A stretch of 5,855 nucleotides of DNA from Phenylobacterium sp. (GTDB lineage: Bacteria > Pseudomonadota > Alphaproteobacteria > Caulobacterales > Caulobacteraceae), in contig JAQGIJ010000534.1 of assembly GCA_028291285.1 (NCBI GenBank), positions 1-5,855 of the forward strand. Reading direction: 5' to 3'. Made by a program: the position numbers and the translations under genes. Shown here one piece after another: positions 1-5,344 of this stretch. Position 1 is the stretch's first letter. Each line of letters begins with the position of its first letter. Below the pieces are notes generated by a model. It saw only the letters and a program-made list of their open reading frames with translations. It did not search any database and had not been told where the DNA came from.

Positions 1-760
1 CGATCACGTCGTGGCCGTTGGCGGCGGCGAACTCGAACACGTCGGCGCCGGTGGTCGCGTGCGGCGAGACCGTGGCGGCGTCGCCCCACATGCGGTCGTC
101 GGCGCCCTGGCCGCTGATCAGCCGGTCATCGCCGCCGCGGGCGTGGTCGGCCAGCACCTGGCCGTCGCCGTAGAGGTCGGAGCCCTGCAAGCCGTAGGTC
201 GCGTTGGCGGTGTGGCCGATCAGCAGGTCGTTCCCGCCCACGGCGTGGCCGCTCAGCGTCTGGGCGTCGCCGTAGAGCACCACGCGGCCGTTCGGGGAGG
301 TCCCGAGCAGCTGGTCGTTCCCGCCGTGCGCCCGTCCGGGGAGGGTCTGGGCGTCGCCATAAGCGACGGCGGAGTCGCTGGCCGAGACCATGATGTCGTC
401 GTTCCCGCCGACCGTGCGGCCGCTCATGTGCAGGGCGTCGCCGTAGGCGACGGCGGTGAATTCGCCGTTCGCCGAGATGAAGTCGCCACCGCCGCGGGCC
501 CGTCCGGTCATGTCGAAAGCGTCGCCGACGATGGTGGCGTTCTGGCGGTTGCCGATGACCAGGTCGTCGTCTCCGCCCACCGCGTGGCCGGTGAGCAGCC
601 GCGCGTCGCCGACCAGGGTCGAGACGCGCAGGTTGGAGATGCTTGCGTCGACGTCGTGGATTGTCTGGTTCGCGGCGTGGGTCCGTTCGCCCAGCGTTCC
701 GTCCGTGTCGCCGAAGGTGAGAAAGCCCCACTTGGGGTCGTTGGGGATGATAACCGGCAT
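1..760 (-). CDS. RTX-like calcium-binding repeat protein, N-terminal part (runs off the left edge)
   Basis: Read on the minus strand from ATG at 760-758, the frame stays open for 253 codons to the window edge, so the C-terminus is missing. Residues 1-50 form a leader (begins MPVIIPNDPKWGF) without a signal peptide. Residues 51-253 are about seven repeats of roughly 28 residues, each of the form YGDA-x2-L-x-G-x-A-x-GGND-x-L-x-G. The GGND/GGDD cores resemble one half of the RTX nonapeptide GGxGxDxLx, whose Asp and Gly residues bind calcium in a parallel beta-roll. Near the edge, GADVFEFAAANGHDVI resembles the segment that usually follows RTX repeats. RTX proteins normally leave the cell by type I secretion through an uncleaved C-terminal signal; lack of an N-terminal signal fits that, but the signal itself is off the window. 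A GGAG lies 11 bases before the ATG, and an exact EcfG-type promoter precedes it. The precise function (adhesin, enzyme or surface-layer protein) cannot be told. Confidence 0.85.
   Translation of the reverse strand, partial: MPVIIPNDPKWGFLTFGDTDGTLGERTHAANQTIHDVDASISNLRVSTLVGDARLLTGHAVGGDDDLVIGNRQNATIVGDAFDMTGRARGGGDFISANGEFTAVAYGDALHMSGRTVGGNDDIMVSASDSAVAYGDAQTLPGRAHGGNDQLLGTSPNGRVVLYGDAQTLSGHAVGGNDLLIGHTANATYGLQGSDLYGDGQVLADHARGGDDRLISGQGADDRMWGDAATVSPHATTGADVFEFAAANGHDVI
2..610 (-). repeat. Tandem ~84-bp coding repeats (about seven 28-residue units) in the RTX-like gene
   Basis: Unit starts, read as the recurring Gly-Asp pair on the minus strand, fall at 610, 526, 442, 358, 271, 169 and 85. 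The spacings are therefore 84, 84, 84, 87, 102 and 84 bases. The fifth unit carries a six-residue insertion around LQGSDLY. The conserved core is GDA, then Leu/Met-x-Gly-His/Arg-Ala, then GG(N/D)D followed by a hydrophobic pair. The units are degenerate at DNA level, so this is an old protein repeat rather than a recent DNA amplification. Confidence 0.8.
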
Positions 761-783
761 GGCGGTTCTTGCTCCAGAGGCGC

Positions 784-808
784 AACGGGGCGGCAGGAGG
801 GAAGTTCC
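784..808 (-). promoter_or_regulatory. EcfG/SigT-type general stress promoter of the RTX-like gene
   Basis: On the minus strand GGAAC (808-804) is followed by exactly 16 bases and CGTT (787-784). This equals the published consensus GGAAC-N16-CGTT of the alphaproteobacterial general-stress ECF sigma factor (SigT in Caulobacter, EcfG elsewhere). Transcription would begin near 777, just ahead of the GGAG at 775-772 and 16-17 bases before the ATG at 760. With nine fixed bases and correct placement and orientation, a chance match in a short upstream region is unlikely. No experiment supports it here. Confidence 0.72.
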
Positions 809-888
809 GGCTAGCGTCTCGACCCCGCCGGAAAGCGGAGATCGCGAAGATCTCAGATCGGGCGGCTGCTGGCGGCCGCAATCTAAGG

Positions 889-913
889 TTTACACATTAG
901 TGCACGTTATAGG
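889..913 (+). promoter_or_regulatory. Weak candidate housekeeping promoter for the membrane-protein gene
   Basis: This AT-rich island in a GC-rich divergent intergenic region contains TTTACAC (889-895) and GTTATAGG (906-913), 10 bases apart. That spacing fits the Caulobacter TTGACGS-N10-14-GCTANAWC pattern only loosely, with several mismatches in the -10. Transcription would start near 919, which leaves a leader of about 48 bases before GTG 967. A six-base inverted repeat, GAGATC (838-843) and GATCTC (849-854), lies in the same gap and could be an operator. Both assignments are tentative. Confidence 0.22.
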
Positions 914-954
914 CGAGTGGCTGGGTGAGTTGCGAGTCTCGCTCCAAGCACCTC

Positions 955-959
955 GGGAG
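955..959 (+). promoter_or_regulatory. Ribosome binding site GGGAG that selects the GTG start at 967
   Basis: GGGAG at 955-959 sits seven bases before GTG 967, the best spacing among the in-frame starts. GTG 925 has no recognisable Shine-Dalgarno sequence. GTG 1021 has GGAAGG ending only one base before it, which is too close. Confidence 0.5.
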
Positions 960-966
960 TGCGCGC

Positions 967-2172
967 GTGCTGAAATCCTCGAGAGGCGGCGAGCTCGCCG
1001 AAGCCTCCGCCCCGGAAGGCGTGAGCGCATTCAACACCGGCGACCGCGACAGGATCACGACCTCGGGGTGGGCCTGGGGGCTCGCCGCCGTCTTCATCGT
1101 GGCGGTCTCGCTGGCGCCGTTCCTGGTCGTCGACGTACCGGCGGTGCTGGACTACCCGAACCATCTGGCCAGGTTCTACATCCTCGCCCATCCGCACGAT
1201 CCCGTTCTGTCGCTGATGTACGCGCCGCACTGGGCGGTCCTGCCGAACGTCGGCATGGACCTCCTGGGGCAGGCGCTCCTGCGGGTCGCCCCGCCGTCGG
1301 TGGGCGGCCGGATCATACTTGCGCTGAGCCTTCTGGCGCCGGCGGCGGGGACGACGCTCTACGCCCGAGCGGCGTTCGGACGCTGGACCTGGTGGTCGCT
1401 GGGCGCAGGCGTCATCGCCTTCAACGGCATCTTCTCCCTGGGCTTCATGAACTTCCTGCTCGGGCTGGGCCTCGCGCTGGCTGGCGCGGCGGCGTGGCGC
1501 GCGCTGCGGCGGCGCGGACGCGATGCGGTCACCGCCCTGGCCGGCGCCGTGATCGGCCTGGCCGTATTCTTCTGCCACCTGTCGGGGTTCGGCTTCTTCG
1601 CCCTCCTGGTCGGCGCCCAGGAAGCCGATGAGCTTTATCGCGAGCGGCGGGCAGGGCGCCTGTCGTCGCGGCGTCTGGTCGCCGCCGCCGTCCGGCTCGC
1701 CGTCGCCCTCGGGCCGCCCCTGGCGCTCTACGCCCTCACCCACCGGGCGACGGAACACGGCGATGCGCTGGGCTGGAAATGGCGGCCCAAGCTCGTCGAG
1801 GCGCTGATCCCCTTCATGGCTTACGACCGGCGCGCGACCTTGATCATGGCCGTGGTTGTCGGCGCCGTGGCCATCCTGGTTTGGCGGCAGGCGCGGCGCG
1901 CGAGTGGCGTCGTCCTGGCCTTGGCCCTTCTTGCGATCCTTTACCTCGTCGCGCCCTTCGAGGGGGCGGGCGGGACCTTCGTGGACACCCGGCTGCCGCT
2001 GATGGCGGCCTTGTTGCTGTTCGCCGGCCTCGAGCCCAGCCTCTCGCGCCGGGCCGGCAGGGCGGCCGCGGCCATCTTCGCGCTCCTGGCGCTGGGCCGG
2101 GCGGCGGAGGTGGGGGTCGCCTGGCAGGGGCGCGGCCGGGACCTGGCGGAGCTGCGCGCGGAACTGGCCTAA
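967..2172 (+). CDS. Polytopic membrane protein, GT-C glycosyltransferase-like, truncated by an in-frame TAA
   Basis: The frame from GTG 967 encodes 401 residues; starts at 925 or 1021 are possible. About ten hydrophobic segments can be drawn, near residues 36-56, 112-133, 142-159, 160-178, 187-216, 237-257, 289-306, 313-331, 341-357 and 364-386. After the first helix comes DYPNHLAR (62-69), an acidic motif in the first external loop, as found in GT-C-fold glycosyltransferases that use polyprenyl-phosphate sugars. That link is by topology and motif placement only; no specific family was recognised. Arg/Lys-rich stretches (for example 179-186 and 224-236) suggest cytoplasmic loops. The frame ends at TAA 2170-2172, just after a charged linker, where GT-C-like proteins continue into a soluble C-terminal domain, and that domain is found in the same frame downstream. 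The intact gene would encode about 551 residues. The product is probably a membrane stub of doubtful function. Confidence 0.7.
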   Translation: MLKSSRGGELAEASAPEGVSAFNTGDRDRITTSGWAWGLAAVFIVAVSLAPFLVVDVPAVLDYPNHLARFYILAHPHDPVLSLMYAPHWAVLPNVGMDLLGQALLRVAPPSVGGRIILALSLLAPAAGTTLYARAAFGRWTWWSLGAGVIAFNGIFSLGFMNFLLGLGLALAGAAAWRALRRRGRDAVTALAGAVIGLAVFFCHLSGFGFFALLVGAQEADELYRERRAGRLSSRRLVAAAVRLAVALGPPLALYALTHRATEHGDALGWKWRPKLVEALIPFMAYDRRATLIMAVVVGAVAILVWRQARRASGVVLALALLAILYLVAPFEGAGGTFVDTRLPLMAALLLFAGLEPSLSRRAGRAAAAIFALLALGRAAEVGVAWQGRGRDLAELRAELA

Positions 2173-2622
2173 CTCCCGCCGGGCGCGAAGGTCCTGCCGG
2201 CGCGAACGCCGTTTTCCAACGCCTACGGCCAGCGCAACGGCCGGGCGCTGCCGAACGTCGAGCCCCTCGACGGCCACCTGGCCGGCCTCGCCGTCATCGA
2301 ACGCCGCGCCTTCTGGCCAACCTTGTTCGCCGACCCGAGCCAGCAGCCTGTGGTGGTCCGCCCACCCTACCGTCAGATGTCCCAGCCGTTGGGCGCCGCC
2401 GCCGTCTGGCGTTACCTACTCGACGAGCCCGCGACCCCCCGCGAGGTCGCCGAGTTCCCCTATCTCGCCGACTGGCGCAAGCGGTTCGACTATGTGCTGG
2501 TGGTGGGGCCTGAGCCCGCGCAAGACAATACGCCGGGCGGCCTCGTACTGATCCGCGCGGGCGAGGCCGCATCTCTCTATCGTATTGATCACCGCGGCCG
2601 CGAAGATCGTCAGCCGCGCTGA
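2173..2622 (+). pseudogene. Detached C-terminal domain of the membrane protein, downstream of the in-frame stop
   Basis: Reading on in the same frame past TAA 2170-2172 gives 149 further codons to TGA 2620-2622, with no other stop and no frameshift. The first residues, LPPGAKVLPA, are the usual opening of the soluble domain that follows the last helix in large membrane proteins of this kind. The segment is hydrophilic to mixed, with AVIERRAFWPTLF, a Pro-rich PPYRQM stretch, and FDYVLVVGPEP near its end. This reads as protein, not random sequence. The stop therefore looks like a single-base nonsense mutation (for example CAA or GAA to TAA) or a sequencing error. Independent translation from TTG 2323 would give 99 residues but has no good ribosome site. 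Codons near the 3' end are less GC-rich than upstream. Confidence 0.7.
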
Positions 2623-2681
2623 CCGCGCCACCTGGCGCAACGCAGCCCGTTGGGGCAGATCGCGACCCACAGCAGACATCC

Positions 2682-2743
2682 GCGGGAAGACGCCGCGCGA
2701 TGCGTCGTGGTCTCAGCCGCACAATCGCGGGCCGTCTTCCCGC
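2682..2743. repeat. Long imperfect inverted repeat (hairpin), 18 of 20 pairs
   Basis: The left arm 2682-2701 and right arm 2724-2743 pair at 18 of 20 positions. The outer 11 pairs are uninterrupted (GCGGGAAGACG with CGTCTTCCCGC). The two mismatches are 2693/2732 and 2695/2730. A 22-base loop remains, in which TGCG (2701-2704) could also pair with CGCA (2718-2721) as an alternative. No T-tract follows, so it is not a standard intrinsic terminator. It could be a REP-like element, an RNA structure at the end of the broken gene's transcript, or a small RNA. Confidence 0.6.
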
Positions 2744-2784
2744 TCTTGGCCAAGGGCGACGGCAGATAGCAAGTTTCATCGGGG

Positions 2785-2815
2785 GTGAAGGCGAGAGGAC
2801 TCGGCATCGCCTCAC
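2785..2815. other. Weaker hairpin with one bulge
   Basis: GTGA (2785-2788) plus GGCGA (2790-2794) pair with TCGCC (2807-2811) plus TCAC (2812-2815). This gives nine pairs with one bulged A around a 12-base loop. No T-tract follows. In GC-rich DNA such a structure may arise by chance. Confidence 0.3.
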
Positions 2816-2863
2816 ACGGGAAGATCACATTTCAGGCGCACCGCTCCCGCCGAGTGGCAGTAA

Positions 2864-2880
2864 TATATTTAGGAAATATA
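2864..2880. promoter_or_regulatory. AT-rich perfect palindrome, possible operator
   Basis: TATATTT (2864-2870) and AAATATA (2874-2880) are perfect inverted repeats separated by AGG. A 17-base block this AT-rich is exceptional in the window. It lies 95 bases before the preferred start of the DUF1236 gene and about 30 bases upstream of its candidate promoter, a position suited to an activator or nucleoid-protein site. The binding protein is unknown. Confidence 0.35.
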
Positions 2881-2909
2881 CGACCTCCAAATAAAGAACT
2901 ACGTCCGGA

Positions 2910-2934
2910 GGAACCTTAGCTATTACTACGCATT
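2910..2934 (+). promoter_or_regulatory. Near-consensus EcfG-like promoter of the DUF1236 gene
   Basis: GGAAC (2910-2914) is followed by 16 bases and CATT (2931-2934), one base away from GGAAC-N16-CGTT. Transcription would begin near 2941, giving a leader of about 34 bases before GTG 2975. The -35 and spacing match exactly, but the -10 mismatch affects a conserved G, so the call is moderate at best. The exact copy ahead of the RTX-like gene makes it more plausible. Confidence 0.4.
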
Positions 2935-2962
2935 TAGGCTCGGCACCCAAGATATTATGATG

Positions 2963-2967
2963 CGGAG
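2963..2967 (+). promoter_or_regulatory. Ribosome binding site CGGAG that places the start at GTG 2975
   Basis: CGGAG lies seven bases before GTG 2975. It falls inside the reading frame if ATG 2957 or ATG 2960 is used, and those two ATGs have no comparable site upstream. Starting at 2975 also gives a cleaner signal peptide. Confidence 0.6.
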
Positions 2968-2974
2968 ATTTCAC

Positions 2975-3412
2975 GTGAACACGAAACTTCTTGTCCTGAG
3001 CGCCAGCCTGGCTACGGCCCTTGCGCTCCCGGCGTTTGCCCAGACCACCACCTCGACCACAGTCACCACCGAGAAGTCCCATGCCGGCGCAAGCGCTGGC
3101 GTCATCGGCGGCGCGGCCACCGGCGCCCTGGTCGGCGGTCCGGTCGGCGCGGTCGTGGGCGGCGTGATCGGCGCCGTGGCTGGCTCGACGATGGACCCGC
3201 CTGCCGAGGTGAAGACCTATGTCCGTAGGACGCATGTGGAGCCGGTGGTCTACACAGGCCCAGTGGCGCTCGGCGATGAACTGCCCGCCACCGTCACGGT
3301 CTATGATGTGCCCAAGTACGAGCGCTACCGTTGGACCTATGTGAACCACCAGCGGATCCTTGTGGACAACAGCACGCACAAGATCGTCTCGGTCATGGAT
3401 GACGATAAGTAG
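2975..3412 (+). CDS. Secreted glycine-zipper/DUF1236 family protein
   Basis: From GTG 2975 the product has 145 residues; ATG 2957 would add six (MMRRFH). Residues 1-22 are a classical Sec signal peptide: Asn-Thr-Lys, a hydrophobic core, then LPAFA before Gln23, with cleavage expected after Ala22. A Thr/Ser-rich linker (24-36) follows. Residues 38-71 are a glycine zipper, with Gly and Ala recurring every three to four residues (GGAATGALVGGPVGAVVGG), as in proteins that associate with membranes. Residues 95-142 match the DUF1236 pattern: a valine-rich strand, YDVPKYERYRW, then an ILVD-x5-KIVSV strand. DUF1236 has no established biochemical role; it is common as small exported proteins in rhizobia and related bacteria. 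A periplasmic or envelope-associated location is inferred. The gene is monocistronic, with its own promoter region and a terminator directly downstream. Confidence is high for the gene and good for the domain. Confidence 0.85.
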   Translation: MNTKLLVLSASLATALALPAFAQTTTSTTVTTEKSHAGASAGVIGGAATGALVGGPVGAVVGGVIGAVAGSTMDPPAEVKTYVRRTHVEPVVYTGPVALGDELPATVTVYDVPKYERYRWTYVNHQRILVDNSTHKIVSVMDDDK

Positions 3413-3455
3413 GGATCAGCCGCCGGCGTCTACGCCGACCGGTTTCGGAAGGATG

Positions 3456-3482
3456 GCCCAGGTTCGCCTGGGCTTTCTTTTT
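3456..3482 (+). terminator. Intrinsic terminator after the DUF1236 gene
   Basis: GCCCAGG (3456-3462), loop TTCG, and CCTGGGC (3467-3473) form a perfect seven-pair stem with a stable UUCG tetraloop. TTTCTTTTT (3474-3482) follows immediately. It lies 44 bases after the stop codon. No A-tract precedes the stem, so it works in the plus direction only and separates this gene from msrC. Confidence 0.92.
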
Positions 3483-3534
3483 CCGGCGGGCGAAAGCTGA
3501 GCCCGTCACGGCGCACGTCGGCAGAGCAGACGTC

Positions 3535-3563
3535 TTCGCACGCCCGGCGCGAAGGGCTACATC
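3535..3563 (+). promoter_or_regulatory. Candidate housekeeping promoter giving a leaderless msrC mRNA
   Basis: TTCGCA (3535-3540), a 17-base spacer and TACATC (3558-3563) form a sigma-70-like promoter. The octamer GCTACATC (3556-3563) equals the Caulobacter -10 consensus GCTANAWC. The normal distance from the -10 puts the transcript start on the A of ATG 3570. The -35 is only a four-of-six match. Confidence 0.45.
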
Positions 3564-3569
3564 CCCAGC

Positions 3570-4067
3570 ATGGCCGAAGCGTTCAACGACAGGGTGCTGA
3601 GCGGCTCGAAGGCCGAGCTCTACGCCCAGGCGGGCGAGGAGATCGCCGCGGTGCTGGCCGGCGAGCCGAACCTCACCGCGCGTATGGCGACGGTGGCTTC
3701 GATGCTGGCGGCGACCTTCGACCATTACTTCTGGACGGGCTTCTATGTCGTCGATCCCGAGCGGCCGCAGGAGCTGGTGGTCGGGCCCTATCAGGGCACG
3801 CTGGGCTGCCTCCGGATCGCCTTCGGCCGCGGCGTCTGCGGGGCTGCCGCCGCCACGGGCGAGACCCAGCTCGTGGCGGACGTGCACGCCTTTCCCGGCC
3901 ATATCGCCTGCGACAGCCGCTCGGCCAGCGAGATCGTGGTCCCGGTGTTCGACCGCGACGGACGGCTGATCGCGGTCTTCGATGTTGACTCCGAGACGCC
4001 GGCGGCATTTGACCGTGACGACCAGCGGGGCCTGGAGCGGATCCTGCGGCAGGTCTTCGCGGCCTGA
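3570..4067 (+). CDS. msrC: Free methionine-(R)-sulfoxide reductase (GAF-domain fRMsr)
   Basis: The 165-residue protein is one GAF domain and matches the usual size of the MsrC/YebR family. It reduces free L-methionine (R)-S-oxide to methionine in the cytoplasm, using a cysteine thiol recycled by thioredoxin (EC 1.8.4.14). The three family cysteines are present: Cys80 (TLGCLRI), Cys90 (GRGVCG) and Cys114 (HIACDS). Their spacing of 10 and 24 residues matches Cys84, Cys94 and Cys118 of the E. coli enzyme, where Cys118 is catalytic. Further signatures are GPYQG (72-76), the FYVVDP strand (58-63), SASEIVVPV (118-126) and AVFDVDS (135-141). No good Shine-Dalgarno precedes ATG 3570, and a -10 element ends six bases before it, so the mRNA may be leaderless. 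A terminator isolates it from the gene upstream, and 95 bases separate it from the thiolase. A role in recovery from oxidative stress is inferred from the family. Confidence 0.93.
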   Translation: MAEAFNDRVLSGSKAELYAQAGEEIAAVLAGEPNLTARMATVASMLAATFDHYFWTGFYVVDPERPQELVVGPYQGTLGCLRIAFGRGVCGAAAATGETQLVADVHAFPGHIACDSRSASEIVVPVFDRDGRLIAVFDVDSETPAAFDRDDQRGLERILRQVFAA

Positions 4068-4085
4068 GCGCCGCCGGGGCCGGCA

Positions 4086-4114
4086 TTGCATTCCGCTGCG
4101 GCGCCCTCCTACAT
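4086..4114 (+). promoter_or_regulatory. Candidate promoter of the thiolase operon
   Basis: TTGCAT (4086-4091) and CTACAT (4109-4114) are 17 bases apart, and CTACATC resembles the same -10 type seen before msrC. Transcription would begin near 4121, leaving a leader of about 42 bases with GGGAG (4152-4156) six bases before ATG 4163. An inverted repeat GCGCCGC (4068-4074) / GCGGCGC (4098-4104) overlaps the -35 and may be a weak T-less terminator of msrC or a chance match. Confidence 0.4.
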
Positions 4115-4162
4115 CTCGGCTGAAGGCGCGGACGGCCGCGCAAGGTTTCCAGGGAGCTTCTC

Positions 4163-5335
<1,173 letters not shown>

Positions 5336-5344
5336 GGTCGGGCC

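Larger units (their letters stand above)
2623..2956. other. 334-bp gap without a convincing gene; structured and partly AT-rich
   Basis: The left two thirds (2623-2860) are GC-rich and hold two inverted repeats (2682-2743 and 2785-2815). The right third (2861-2956) is markedly AT-rich for this genome and holds a perfect palindrome and a promoter-like motif ahead of the DUF1236 gene. Short open frames exist, for example 2700-2894 on the plus strand, but none has a domain, a convincing start or coding-like composition. A small RNA is possible but cannot be demonstrated. Confidence 0.55.

Noticed and set aside
2..610. CRISPR array or other non-coding tandem repeat
   Set aside because: The ~84-bp periodicity is degenerate at DNA level and explained by the 28-residue protein repeat. 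There are no identical short repeats with unique spacers.
126..881. Second minus-strand frame overlapping the RTX-like gene
   Set aside because: It is very Arg/Pro-rich and lacks the repeat signature. The frame starting at 760 carries the regular YGDA/GGND repeats and a fitting promoter and ribosome site.
456..1631. Plus-strand frame spanning the RTX-like gene and the membrane-protein gene
   Set aside because: It crosses a divergent intergenic region with promoter elements and gives a low-complexity Arg/Gly translation; it is a shadow.
2170..2172. Programmed stop-codon readthrough or recoding
   Set aside because: The codon is TAA, which is not used for selenocysteine or pyrrolysine, and no recoding structure is evident. 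A nonsense mutation or sequencing error is simpler.
907..2277. Long open frame on the minus strand opposite the membrane-protein gene
   Set aside because: Its translation is rich in Arg, Gln, Gly and Asp without hydrophobic structure or motifs. This is the usual shadow of a GC-biased gene on the other strand, while the plus frame shows clear membrane helices.
2700..2894. Possible 64-residue small protein in the gap
   Set aside because: Its start lies inside the long hairpin, the nearest purine-rich site (GGAAG 2685-2689) is ten bases away, and its composition shows no coding signal or recognisable motif.
2907..2911. Strong GGAGG resembling a Shine-Dalgarno sequence
   Set aside because: No ATG, GTG or TTG follows at a usable distance. 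It overlaps the GGAAC of the candidate promoter, so it is more likely part of that.
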